From Taxillus chinensis (Eukaryota; Streptophyta; Magnoliopsida; Santalales; Loranthaceae): 64,000 nucleotides of DNA. The notes below the pieces were generated by a model. That model worked only from the letters and a program-made list of their open reading frames with translations. It did not search any database and was not told where the DNA came from. Each line of letters opens with the position of its first letter. Within the stretch, counting starts at the first letter, position 1. Positions 35,531-47,123 of the stretch are shown one piece after another. The stretch is taken from positions 3,926,793 to 3,990,792 of the forward strand of contig CM042092.1 in assembly GCA_023512835.1 (NCBI GenBank), written 5' to 3'. A program made the translations under genes and the position numbers.

Positions 35531-36315
35531 TGCTTCTAATTTCAAGCTCTGATACCAAATGTTTGAAATCAGAAATAACTTAAGGAAAGGATAGGAGATT
35601 GAAGAAAGAACATCTTTTGCCATATTGATAAGCAAAATGTGGCTTCTTATAGCCTTACAAACAACTGAAAACAGTAACTGCCTACAGAAACTGGTCAGAT
35701 CCTAGTAACATGGGAGAGCTAATTCAACAACTATCGCTCAATAATAGGGATTTACTGAGATAAACAACCAACTAAAGTATGTTTAGCATAACAAATAAAG
35801 ACCAACACATCGTGCATCTCGAATCTTGTATATATGGTGCTTTGTTATAGGAATCGATCGGCTCCAGATGTTCTATGATTCATATTTATGATCCATTGTT
35901 GTACAACCTGTCTAGATCTTATGTTAGATTCCTGTTGTTGATGATGTCTTTAATGATTGTGTTTTTGTCATATATATATATATATGAACACCCAGTTCTC
36001 AATATATATATATGAACACCCAGTTCTCAATAGTTTATAGCAGCAGACGTGAATATGTTTATGTACACATTCACAGCAGCTAGGATTATAATCAAAAACA
36101 AACTTCAACATCGTTTTCCACTAAATTGCATCAACATTGTTCCCTATATATCACTTGTGGCTCAAAAGTAATTGACCCAGTTGGTGGGCTGGCGTGTTGT
36201 AGTTGTGCAATTATCCAAACAATAGTATTTAACTAGTCACTTGATCTGGTATCATGTTTCTCGCTGATAACATATTTTATCTGACATCTACTGTAGAACA
36301 GTCGAACGCCAGAAA

Positions 36316-37048
36316 ATGGAGCAACAGTCAACTGAAATGTCAGATTATGCTGAGTTTGAAGAGAAGGTTAGACGGACAGTTTACATCGACAACATCTCAC
36401 CACAAGTTACTGCAGCTGTCCTCAGAACTGCACTCAATCAATTTGGGAATGTCACCAACATTCAGTTCATCCCGAACTACACCATGAACATTCCGAACTG
36501 TGCTCTGGTGGAGATGAAGACTAAGAGGGAGGCTCAAGGTGTAATAACCGAACTGTCAGATTATCCCTTTATGATGGCTGGGATGCCGAGGCCTGTGAGG
36601 GCACTGCCTGCTAAAGCTGAGATGTTTGATGACCACCCTGCAAGGCCTGGTAGGAGGATATTTCTTCGTTGGATGGACCCAAAGGAACCTAATTTCCAAG
36701 TAGCCCAGAAGATGAAAGAACTCACCAAAAAGCATGCTGCTGAGGCTTCATTCATGCTAGAGGCAAGAGTGCACCAGTTTTTTTTATATATAAAAAAATA
36801 TTATCTTTTTTTTTTGGAAGTAGATAGCAGTCTATTATGGTATTGTATTTTCCCTTTTATATTTTTACACTGATTTGAACATCCAGCATCAGTTGAAGGA
36901 AGAAGAGAAACTTGCTACTCATCAGGCAAAAACTCTCCTAGCAAGTCATGGAAAGTTGGAGATGATAGACAAGGTGTTTACAAATGGAGCTGTGAATCGT
37001 TTGTCGCACAAATATGGTACGGGGGTTTCTAAACTAGCTGATGAATAG
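36316..37048 (+). CDS. RRM protein, EDM3/AIPP1-like, two coding exons
   Basis: The product is about 202 aa. Exon 36316-36762 and exon 36887-37048 flank a 124-bp T-rich intron. The protein has a single RNA-recognition motif (about residues 18-90) with VYIDNISPQVT as the RNP2-like strand. A conserved RPVRA...EMFDDHPARPGRR and RWMDPKEPNF stretch follows, then a basic/acidic helix (MKELTKKHAAEASFML|HQLKEEEKLA) and a short C-terminus ending at TAG 37046-37048. The pattern resembles Arabidopsis EDM3/AIPP1, the RRM partner of EDM2 and ASI1 in processing transcripts with intronic heterochromatin. That identity is from memory of the family and is moderately sure. The splice donor is either GAG|GCAAGA (GC-AG intron, preferred) or AGA|GTGCAC, which adds two residues. 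The ATG is the first in the exon after an acceptor at 36296. Confidence 0.8.
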
Positions 37049-38029
37049 TTTCTCTAGGTGAAATGAATTAAATAGCTTGTCTTTGAATCTAACCTCTTTT
37101 ATTCTATCTATTCCGTATCCCAAACATACATTAGGGACTATATAATGTAGGATTTTTCAACTGTTGTATAGTGTTGGTTGTGTTTGTTCTTCAAAGCCCT
37201 TTGTTGCGTGGTCTAGTAGAAAGGCCTTTTTATGATATGCTTTTTCAGTATTAAAAAACATTTGTCGCACTTGGAAAAATACTTGTGAAAGTGTTTTCAT
37301 TTTAATTGTAATTTTGTTGTTGACAAACTAGGCTATTGAAAACCCTTTGGAGTTTTTGTTTTTCAATTTTTAGGAATGTTGTCAACAAATTGATAATTTA
37401 TATGTTGGTTTTTTACTATATAAGTGTTATTGTTAAATTGAGAGACACCTTTTAAAAATAACTTTTCTATGCAAGAGTAAAAACACATTGTCTTTGGGGT
37501 GTAATCGTAACACATGATTTATAAAAAAGATTACATCAAAATTTACAAGATAGCCAAATTTAAGATTACAACAATCATCACACTTATAGATTACAATATT
37601 TTTAAAACTAATATAATAATATTTTTTGTTAATTTTTTTCCCATTGCAACACTCAGGAAATACAGTAAATTTTTGAATTGATGGTTGAAAATAAAACAAA
37701 AGTTAGACTGATGTTGTGCTTTGTGGGAGTGGTGTTGTTGATTCTTTCGTGGACTAGTCTTTGGATTGGGTGCAGCGGAGGCATAAAGCCATTGGTAAAG
37801 TATTGGGTGTAAATTATGATGGCCATGAATAGGTTATCATAGAGCTACTTTGGGGTGTGGCATTTGCAATGGACAATTGCTATGTTTGGGGCGAAGAAGG
37901 CATCGAGCAAGGCAAGAAAGGTGCTTGTGAACTCTAAAGTCTCACCACCTCAATTAACTATAATGGGAGGGAATCACGGGTGGCGAAAGGGAAGGTTTGT
38001 TACAAGGGGGGACATTTTGGTGGACTCAT
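37049..38029. other. 3' flank of the RRM gene and intergenic DNA
   Basis: About 37050-37250 is probably the 3' UTR. The remainder is AT-rich. From about 37700, GC rises and the LINE-like sequence begins without a clear boundary. Confidence 0.45.
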
Positions 38030-40430
38030 GAGTTTACAAAACTTAACCTGGAATGTGAGGGGGTTTCATGATCTAGAGAAGTGGTTGTGCATTAGGAATC
38101 TTTTGCAGGAGTGGCATGCTGACATTAATTTTTTTTGCAGGGGACAAAATTGGAAATGATTTTAGAACTTGTAGTTCAAAGTCTTTGACAGTGTCGCTTT
38201 GTGGATTGGTTATTTTCGAATTTGTTACTTAGTCCAATAACATGGAAGTAGCCTCTTTTTCTCAAATTGATCAGTTTTCATACTCCGCAGAGTGGGTTGG
38301 GTGGTTAACTAATATTCTCAAACCGAGATTGTGTTGTTGGCATTTCCGATAGCCTTGGCTTGTGGGTCTGTGTCTCCTTGCTAGTGGCCCTTTCATTTTG
38401 AGAACATGTGATTGTTGGTAGAGAGTTTTGAGGACCGGATTCGGGCATGGTGGGTAGCCCTACTTTTGTGTTTGCGTCCAAGTTGAAGTTGAAGGGTGAT
38501 CCGAAGAATTGGAATGTCACTGTTTTTGGGCATGTTGCCTTGCAAAAGCAAGCTCTTTTGGAAGGGTTGAGGGAGCATGATGGGGTGGTGGAGCTTTGAT
38601 CACTTTCTAGGGAGGAAGAGGAGAGAGAGTTTCACCACCAATCTTAAAAAGCTCCTTTTGATGGATGAGATATCCTGGAGACAAAAGTCTAGAGCCTCGT
38701 GGCTTCAAGAGTGAGATAAAAATTCCAAATTTTTTCTTAGCATGGCTAACTCGCACTAGAATACAAATAGTATTAGCCACTTGTGTATTAATGGTGGTAC
38801 TTCAACGTGTCAATTTGACTTCAAGGCTCATGTTGTGAGCTTTTATGAAACTCTTTACAAGAAGGGGCAACTCCATCCCCTCTTAGTTTGATGCTTATGA
38901 TGGGGATGTTTTGTGGCTTGATCGGACTTTTGAGGAGTTTGAGTGGGTGGATCAGAGTTGTGAAGGCTGGCCGGATGGGTTTCCCTTAGTTTTCTTTCAA
39001 CATTGTTGGAGTTTTGTAAGGATGAATGTTATGGAGGTATGTCAGGAATTCCATAAACCGTGCAAGTTTGAACAAAGCATTAAACTACTTTTTTGACTCT
39101 TATTCCTACGAAATTGGGAGTAGATGATTTGAAAGATTTTTAGCCAATCAGTTTAGTGGGAAGCATGTACAAAATAATTGTTAAACTTCAGGCTAATTAG
39201 TTGAAGGTGATTTTGGGGAAGATAATTTCACTCTCAAAGCGTGTTTATGTAGGGTCGATAGATATTAGATTCAATTCTCATTACCAATGATTGCGTTGAT
39301 AGCCGGATAGAGGCTTCTCTCCCTCGTGTGTTATATAATTTGGACTTAGAAAAAGCTTATGACCACATTAATTGGGATTTCCTCATTTATTTGATGGGGT
39401 GGTGTGGGTTCTCGACTAAGTAGAGACAATGGATTTCAGTTTGTATCTCTTCTGTCCACTTCTCCATTTGAGTTAATGGTAGCTCGATTGGTTTTTTTTT
39501 TTTTGGAGTTCTTGAGGTCTTTGTCTAGGGGATCCTTTGTCCTTATTCGTCATTGTTATGGAGAGATTTAGTTGTTTGGTTGACAAGGCTTCCTCAACCG
39601 GATTGCTTTCTGGTTTTCACGTGGGGAGAGTCCATTGTTGTCTCTCACTTGCTTTTTGGAGATAATACTCTTATTTTTATAAGGCTAATCCGGCGCATCT
39701 TTTCTACTTGTACCCCATTCTTGTTTCTTCATTTGGAGCTACTTCCATATGCATTAATTTTGGTTCCGATTAGGGATGTGCCTTCCTTGGAGGAGCTAAC
39801 AAAGATTTTAGGGTGTCAAACTTCGCAGCTACCTCTCAAGTATTTGAGACTTTTTTGGGGGGCTAAATTCAAGTCCTCTGCCATTTGGAATCTTATTCTT
39901 GAGAGGATAGAGCTCTGGTGGAAATGATTTTATCTTTCTAAGGGAAGTTGACTTATTTTGATTAAGAGTATTCTCTTTAACTTGCCTACTTTTTTTTATC
40001 CCTTTTTCCTATTCCTGCTGTAGTAGCACCTTGGCTTGGGCAAATTCAAAGTAACTTCCTTTGGGGGACTACGGAGGAGGCGGCCAAGATTCACTTGGTT
40101 AAATGGAATGAGGCGTGCTATATCCTCTCTCATGGAGGCCTTGCTATTAAGAAGATCTGGAGGTTTAATGAGGTGTTATTTGGGAAATGGTTGTGGTGGT
40201 TTGGGGTGGCTCATGGAAGAAGGTTGTCGTGCCATAAGTATGGTGTTTTTGACGGGGTGTGGGTCTGTAAAGCCCTTAGAGGCCTTATAGAGTGGGATTG
40301 TGGAAGTATATTTGATCTCGATGGGGATCTTTCTCCAAATTTGTGGTTTTCAAAGCGGGAGATGATTCTTCCAATTCAGTTTTGGGTCCCTTGAAGTTGG
40401 GGGATGGTTCTTTCATTTTAGTTGCTATTG
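38030..40430 (+). mobile_element. Degenerate L1-type LINE
   Basis: Broken plus-strand frames read as a plant L1 ORF2. The order is endonuclease start LTWNVRGFHDLEKW with EWHADINF (38040-38140); KLKLKGDPKNWNVTVFGHVA (about 38470-38545); RT region SLVGSMYKIIVKLQAN and LGKIISLSKR (39140-39240); GLRKSL-type and SSVHFSI segments (39340-39470); and catalytic box SHLLFGDNTLIF (39640-39680) where FADD is expected. The 3' domain follows: LVKWNEACYILSHGGLAIKKIWRFNE...GKWLWWFG (40080-40200). Stops and frameshifts are frequent. No poly(A) tail or target duplication was recognised. Confidence 0.88.
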
Positions 40431-41826
40431 TTAATTCAATTTTCCTAATTGGTTGTCTGATTTCATCATGATTGCTAAACTAACTTTTTGTATGCCCATC
40501 TTGTCCCAAAGATGTGGTTTGCTTGCCTAGCAAGAAAGCATTCTTGTTTCCACTGGCTATACATTCTTGAAGATAGGTCAATTCAATCACCATTTTTTTT
40601 ATGTTACCTAAACTAACTGCTCCCGCAATTAGGTTTGCATTAATCTTACTTTGAGAAAACCTCAAACATGCATAAAAGTAACCAAAATTTCATAAATTTG
40701 TACGTACCAGTGATCATAAATCAATTCATCAATGCCTAAAACATCAATGCCTTAATACATGGATGCTGACGCACTTTGGTTCTTCTGGTGAGACGAAACA
40801 CCATTGATTGATGCCTAATTGGATGGGTTGTTCTGGCTTAGGGTGGGGAAAAAAGACACTAACGATGGAAGTACAAGATAATAGAAGAACATTTATGTCC
40901 ACGATTTCCTCTCACAAGATGGCTTGTTGGCTTTTTGTAGTGTTTTTTTTTTAAATTTTGATTTCCCTTTTTGTTTTCATTGTTGATTTTATTTCCGTGT
41001 CTCAATAATTTACATTCATTTTCATACTAGTACCTCAGTGAATTTTATGGATTATAGTGTTTTCTTTGACATGCAGTACACCAATGAACTTTGTGAATGA
41101 TTTGGGCGCAAGAGATGCTACGCTAGTTGGAAACTAGAAGCTATTGGAAATGTATAGTTGATGCCACTGTAAAAATACGATAATGTTGTAGTAACTGATG
41201 GATTCTTAATTAGGTTGATTGCATAACATTTTATGGCTCGTTTGGTACTTTTACACAATCACTTAAATATCGCTCATTAAATATTTCTTAAAAATTAATA
41301 ATAAATTTAAAACTCCTAACCTCTTCCCTTCCCTCTCTTACGTCGTCGCCATTTTAATTATTCTTGTAAAAAAGAAAGAATCATAACATCAAATGATTAA
41401 TTAAGATCAATGCAAAAAATGATTTGGTAGTTAACCTGTTTGTTTAACTTATATTTTTTAAAATATGATTGTTTTAAAAAATTATAAATCTAAATGAATT
41501 TATATTACTCATAAATATTAAAAAATTATTAAATATATTATTTTTAAAAATAATTATATTTTTAAAAATATATACTTCAAGTCAAAGGATCCTTATATTC
41601 AACAATCAAATTGAATTTAAAATTACATACGAAAGTTAACACGTTACTTTTTAAAATAAAAAATAAATAAAATAAAAGAAGACATTTGAAGTATAAAAAA
41701 ACTGCCACACTTAGAATAAATTAGAATAAATAAGTTATCATTAACTTTGTTTTGACTTGATTTTTATTCGTAATAATCTTTTTCTTTTATGAAGAAAGAC
41801 TACACAAGGAGAGACTAGAATGTAAG
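40431..41826. other. Intergenic AT-rich DNA
   Basis: No gene was seen. About 41440-41600 begins CTGTTTGTTTAACTTATA and shares the phrase TCTAAATGAATTTAT with the MITE-like stretch near 1064-1206 in inverted orientation, so it may be a relative. Confidence 0.4.
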
Positions 41827-42118
41827 AGGTTGATAAGAATGCATTTGATTGATTGATTCATTTCTAGATGAGACAGAATGCATTTGACTTGATTGATTCG
41901 TAATACTTAAAGTTGCAAATTTTCCACTTGATGAGACAGACATAGAAGCCATGATTTCTAGGGATATATTAAGGGCGAATGATATTGAGTCTAGGTTGAT
42001 AAGAATGCATTTGACTTGATTGATTCGTAATACTTAAAGTTGCAAATTTTCCACTTGATGAGACAGACAGAGGCCATGATTTCTAGGGATATATTAAGGG
42101 CGAATGATATTGAGTCTA
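41827..42118. repeat. Tandem duplication, 126-bp period
   Basis: 41877-42002 and 42003-42118 are nearly identical (GAATGCATTTGACTTGATTG to AAGGGCGAATGATATTGAG). They differ chiefly by a 3-base deletion in GACAGACATAGAAGCC versus GACAGACAGAGGCC. A shorter third partial copy starts at 41827. High similarity points to a recent event. Confidence 0.95.
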
Positions 42119-42271
42119 TGATTTTCACTCTCCATTAATAATTAATGTATGATATTTTTAAATTTTGTTTTTTATATTTGTTTTTTGATATATAATGTTT
42201 TTAATAAATAACTATGCATTTCACTATAAATTTAAATATATTTTATTTATTAAAAATATGTATTAATTATC

Positions 42272-42583
42272 ATGTGTCATGTCAGAGTGTCACGTGTCAT
42301 GCAATATAAAACAGTTAAATCACCGAAAATTCATCTACCCGCGCCAAATCCAGTGATTACGAAAGCTCCAGTGAATGGTTTTTCTCTTACCATGCCCTTT
42401 GGTCCTCAATTTGACTCCGGCATGACCACCAGTGAGCTCGGTCATCTTCTTATGCCACCAGGTCTTGTTCTTATGCACAAGAACAAAGAATCCCCTGTAT
42501 TGAGCATACTGCTGTTAAAACGAAAACCCAAGTTTGGGAATAAAGTTATGCCTATTGTGAGTTTTGAAGTATTTTTGACATAA
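42272..42583 (+). other. Unrecognised 103-codon ORF
   Basis: The ORF contains NGFSLTMPFGPQFDSG and GHLLMPPGLVLMHKNKES. The composition is protein-like, but I recognise no family, and no splice context or flanking homology supports it. It may be a fragment of a dead gene or chance. Confidence 0.2.
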
Positions 42584-42899
42584 GCCATGGAAAAGTTTCA
42601 TATTAAGTAGGTAATTCGCAAATATTTAATTGTTGTTGGATTGATATGAATAAAAAAATTAAAATAAATATTAATTTAAGTCACTTATATATATATATAT
42701 ATATCTAACTGAAAAATCTAAATTTTTTTGAATTTTTTACTTCATAGTGACGCGTTATTTTTCCCACGGAAAATGATAATTTTGAAGCTTGCTGAACGAA
42801 TACAGTGATGACTGGTGTCATAATAAGTGGCATTATATGTAAATAATGTCATAAACAATGGAAGAGCGGGGGTGTTACCCAACTCGAATTTTATTTGAC

Positions 42900-43370
42900 A
42901 GGATTGGATTATAAGCCTAATGTGGCTGCTTGTCATGTTTTTACCACTTGAAAATCGAAGAGCAACTTAGACAACAGATTAGGGGCAAGGCTAGTGAAAA
43001 ATTGTCAAAAGGAAAAAGGATGGACGAAATTGGGGAGGAACTGAGGGGAGTTATATATCTACCAACCCCTACAAATTTCAGATTCAGATGATGACTCTGA
43101 TGATGCGGTGGCGTATCCATCAGGCATTGATCAGAGTGAACTAAGGGCATATAAAAAAAATCAATGAAAGCTTCTAAAGCTGATGAATGGGAGAGAAACC
43201 AACTCAAGAAGATTTAATCGCGAAGGGGGCTTCGTAGTACTGGTGTTGGTGGATCTGTAAGGAGTATGGGACCTACTTCATTTGGCAAGCAAAGGCATAG
43301 TATGCGGGAACCAGAGCTACACCCTCCAGCAGTGGCATCACATTATAATCCTTAAAATTTTGTTTAGTGG
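42900..43370 (+). pseudogene. Probable hAT-type transposase fragment (linker after BED finger)
   Basis: Broken plus-strand frames give RGKASEKLSKGKRMDEIGEELRG, DDSDDAVAYPSGIDQSELRAYKK, ADEWERNQ and GVGGSVRSMGPTSFGKQRHSMREPELHPP. An acidic patch, a 'WER' segment and a basic 'MREP' motif in this order resemble the linker between the BED zinc finger and the catalytic part of plant hAT transposases. No catalytic part was seen. Moderately uncertain. Confidence 0.4.
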
Positions 43371-43645
43371 TGTATGATAGTGTTCCTCTAGCGGAGGCAG
43401 CCTCCCATCATTTTAAAAATATGATTATGATCTCCGGTGCGGCAGTGCCCAAGGTGGTGGAACAGGGATTGATCCTCCCACCCCATATGGGATACGAACC
43501 AAGTATCTATAGATATGGAGGTAATTAATTAGCAATTTAACTTATTTAATACAATTATAAAAATATTCCCATGTTTGAATTACAAAAATAATTTTACCCC
43601 CCTCTCTCTCTCTCTGTCTCGGTGCTGTTCCCAGACCAAAAGTAA

Positions 43646-44266
43646 GGCTATGTTTGGTATGTATTTTTGATTTTCTGTTTTAAAAATTGGTATTTGAAAA
43701 CGAAGGGTATGGTGTGTTTTCTGATAAATTAAAAACAATTTTTTGTTTGGTAAGTGTTTTGTAAAAAAATGTTTTTGTTTTTCTTTTCGGGGAAGAGGAG
43801 CAAGCAGCGGCGCCGCATGGGTGTGAGGCGTCACGTCGGGAGGGTGGGGGAGAGGTTGTGCGCAGGCCCGGATCTGCCACGGGGGGTAGGGGCGTCGCGC
43901 CAGGGGTGGCGCCCGGGCGGGGAAGCCGCAGGGGGCCGGTGCGGGGGGAAGCCGGCACGGAGACGGCGCAGGGGGAGCCGGTGTAGTTAGAGGCCGTCGC
44001 AGGGGGAGCTGGCGCAGGGAGAGGCCGTCGCAGGGGAGGCTGGCGTAGGAGGATGCTGTCGAGGGAAGCTGCTCGCGTGAGGGAGAGCAGGACGGAAAAC
44101 ACCCAAAAACAAATGAAAACACATAAAAGACGTTTTCGTTTCCTGTACCCAAAACAGAAAGTTTTCAAAAATAAAAAAAATAAAACAGCTGCCAAACATA
44201 AATTAGCTAATGTTTTCTGTATTAAAATACAAAAATCGCTTGCGAGAATAGGTACCAAACATCGCC
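43646..44266. mobile_element. PIF/Harbinger-like element with GC-rich core (element B)
   Basis: It is flanked by TAA at 43643-43645 and 44267-44269. The ends are inverted: GGCTATGTTTGGTATGTATT at the left and the complement of GGCGATGTTTGGTACCTATT at the right. AT-rich arms of about 130 bp, with TTTTCTGTTTTAAAA and TTGTTTGGTAAGTG motifs, flank a core (about 43790-44090) of roughly 70% G+C with CGCAGGGGGAGC-like repeats. The arms match those of element C. ORFs through the core are low complexity and not genes. No transposase is present. Confidence 0.85.
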
Positions 44267-44269
44267 TAA

Positions 44270-45028
44270 CTCTTCCACAAGTAACTCAACAAGTCCCTTA
44301 CGAAATTCCATATGTTGAGCCAATCCTTGTGCTATTCGAAATGCCTGAAGGAAATCTTGTTGGAGGTGGAGAATTTCCACCTCTTGGGATCCTACACAGT
44401 GCTACCCTTGGCCAGTATCTTTATCACCTAACTGATTATGCAAAATAACTTTAGCAACAACTATACTTGGAGAGAATATTAATCTTAATATATAGTTCGT
44501 GTACTTCTGACTCATATGACCACCTAGGAACTATATGTGGTATTGGCCATTTTATTTATTTATTATTGTGTAAAACTGCAAATGATATGTATTATACAAA
44601 TATACAAGCTATACATTATAATTTTTGGAGTAATTTATTCAAAATTATAATTTATTGTTCTTGGCAGCACATTTATTCTACCCTTAACAATACAACATTC
44701 CTATATGCATTTAAATGGCCATGTTTTGATTCTAAATAGTATATTATTGTTTAAATTAATACTATGCAGAGTTTCATTGAAAATATCCATGTCTAACTCA
44801 TGATATTTGTCATAAATCAATATCGATATATTTGATATATCAACAAATCCATATTTTGGGACTATTGATATATCCATCAATACCTAATTCCTTGACTAAA
44901 TAGCACCCATTTTTCCCGGAGCTTTGATTATTCGTGTAATAAAATAGTAGTTGTTGAGTGATATCAAGGACGGATCTAAGGGGAAGCAGACGAGGCCATG
45001 GTCCCTCCTAATTTTGAATGAAGTTCTA

Positions 45029-45074
<46 letters not shown>

Positions 45075-45395
45075 TGCACTACAAAGTATTTGTAATTATA
45101 TTTTTAGTTTTTATTAAGATTTCGATTTAATTAGTAATATAACTTATTACCGTAAAGTATTTGTGATGAAGATGCTGCTAACTGTAATAGTAGTAAATAG
45201 ATTATACGATTTTAAAAAGTTCTCAAACTTGATTATAAGAGAATTTAGTGGATTTTTTATTCTTTCATGTCATTACTTATGACTTAAATGATACTAATCA
45301 TAGTTTAAAATAATAGTTTTTAAATATAAGTTACACTAATTTTAATAGTTTGTATGTCGGTTTCCCAACCGAACATCTTCCCTGACTGCTACTAT
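44270..45395. other. Intergenic DNA with (GA)n microsatellite
   Basis: About 45041-45069 is AT then GA dinucleotide repeat. A fragment near 44970-45030 (CAAGGACGGATCTAAGG...GGTCCCTCC) looks like a common dispersed repeat. No gene was seen. Confidence 0.45.
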
Positions 45396-45399
45396 ATAA

Positions 45400-46180
45400 A
45401 AAAGACTCCTCTCAAGGATACATCTACTCTAGTGCATGAAACCGGTAAATTTTGAATTTTCATTAAACTTAATTACTTGCTCTTACTGTTAAGAAAACAA
45501 TTGATTTTGAGAGGACAGTCAAGGCCTTTTTTTATTCCTTTATCCTACTAGTAAAATTTACCTTATAAATTGGCATTTATTTTCGGTTTGAACCGGCATC
45601 TAAATGCAGTATTGATCTGTGTTATTTTTACATGGTTTGTGTTTTTTTATTACGGAATTTTTTGTTCTACTACAGATGCTTTGTTTATATTATCCTTTTC
45701 CCTCCTTAATTGCAGGAAATTTTGTTGAAAATGGCCCCGTGAAGGAACCAAGCATCTTGCCTGCTAGACCTGCTAGGAAACAAAATAGAGTTTATGAAAT
45801 CTAAAAGGGCAAAACTAGAGTTCTGCCGTCATGTTAGGAATTTTGTGGTTGGGTGACATGATTATGGAAGCATCAAATTTACTGGGGATACAGATGTGAG
45901 GCACCTTGATTTTGAGTCGCCCAATGATCGGGAAGTAATTGTTTACATGGAGGACAACAAAAAACCTCCAGTGGGACAATGTCTTATAACAAGCCTGCTG
46001 AAGTTACCACTTCCCAATATAAAATGTTTTGACACAAAGACTGGACATCAAATCAAGGTGCTGAATTTGTGTCCGATGACCCAATCAAAGTAGAATGGAA
46101 TTTCAGGGCCCATCATTTTAGCATATACTAGGCAGGAGATAAAGAGGAAGAGGACATGTTACATGTATCACTGCCTTGCT
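45400..46180 (+). pseudogene. Nuclear pore protein NUP98 pseudogene (autopeptidase region)
   Basis: 45405-45444 encodes PLKDTSTLVHETG and ends at a GTAAAT donor. 45716 resumes after TGCAG with NFVENGPVKEP, joining in frame, so an ancestral intron is kept and the copy is not processed. Further on come LEFCRHVRNFVVG, HDYGSIKFTGDTDVRHLDFES, NDREVIVYMEDNKKPPVGQ and NIKCFDTKTGHQ. After an internal deletion comes QGAEFVSDDPIKVEWNFRAHHFS. The order matches the C-terminal autoproteolytic domain of plant NUP98. Frameshifts, stops and the lost segment make it non-functional. Upstream GLFG repeats are absent. Confidence 0.88.
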
Positions 46181-47123
46181 TGGTGTGATAGGGTTGGTCC
46201 TATAGGTTTTCTAATTTGTATATTAGTTTCCAATAAGTATACATGTTGGCTGTGTTTATTAGGTGTTAGGTTTGCATGATTTTAATAGCATTTTTGCCTT
46301 TTTCTTGACTTCCGTATGACGAGCGAAGGATTCAATTTGTGCAAAAGATAACTGCATGAACGTTAGTATTTTGTACAAGAATTGAAAGCCCTAAAGTAAC
46401 TCCTTGTTTATATTTTTTTGAGACATTGATATGATTGGATTTTACCTTCCCATTTAACACAAAGCAATTAGGGCATGAAAATCTTGAAAACTATTGATAT
46501 ACGAGACATCAAATTACATTCTTGCATCTATATTTAAGCCACAATTTTGCTAACGAGGAAAAGAAAATTCTGGTTAGTTATCAACTCTCCTTTTCATGCA
46601 GGCCAGCTAATCACCCCCTTTTTCTTGTCTATTTGTTGCATATGTAATCACCCAAACTGGTATTTTCCAAATTGAGGAAAAAGTGACACAAGTGGGGAAA
46701 ATGGCCAATATGCAAAGTCTCACATGAGGGGAAAATCCTCTCATGGAATGAATGAAAATTTTGCCTGGTCGTCACTTTGGTGTAGTGGATGGATAATGGG
46801 TAGTCAAAAAGCATATATATATATAGATTCACAAAAACATTCTTCAACTTCATATATTTACGGAGGCACAATCAGAAATTAAAACATCCCTTTTATTTTT
46901 CATTGGCATCTTTCTAGTTCAACATCTTAGTTAGCATCTTTCTGGTTCAACCACATCATTTGCGTTACACTTCAATTTTGCTAGAATTTACATAAGATTC
47001 TGCGAGTTACCAGCACAACAATCTCTTTCTTCCTTAGACTTGCACTCACATGAGCCTCCACCAGGTCACTCTCCAGCTAAATTCACAAATAACTCTTGCT
47101 TGAATCTGAATGATTTCCAGCGT
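46181..47123. other. Intergenic DNA, no gene seen
   Basis: AT-rich, with scattered short ORFs and a short (AT)n run near 46815. Nothing recognisable. Confidence 0.45.

Larger units (their letters stand above)
32629..35807 (-). mobile_element. Ty1/copia retrotransposon (element 2) in a probable 5' UTR intron
   Basis: LTRs are 32629-32864 and 35560-35807, similar throughout (GAAATCAGAAATAACTTAAGG near the start). Minus orientation is shown by the initiator tRNA-Met primer-binding site, read as TGGTATCAGAGC on the minus strand at 35546-35557, and by a polypurine tract (AAGGGAGGAAATGA on the minus strand) next to the left LTR. The coding part is gag - RT - RNase H with protease and integrase largely missing, so the element is non-autonomous. 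A perfect target duplication was not found (GATCA before, CATCG after). Confidence 0.92.

Noticed and set aside
43580..44258. 190- and 192-codon ORFs on the minus strand
   Set aside because: They cross the GC-rich core and inverted ends of element B; no domain, and they extend through transposon arms.
45400..46180. A functional NUP98 gene
   Set aside because: Stops, frameshifts and an internal deletion in the autopeptidase domain; GLFG part absent.
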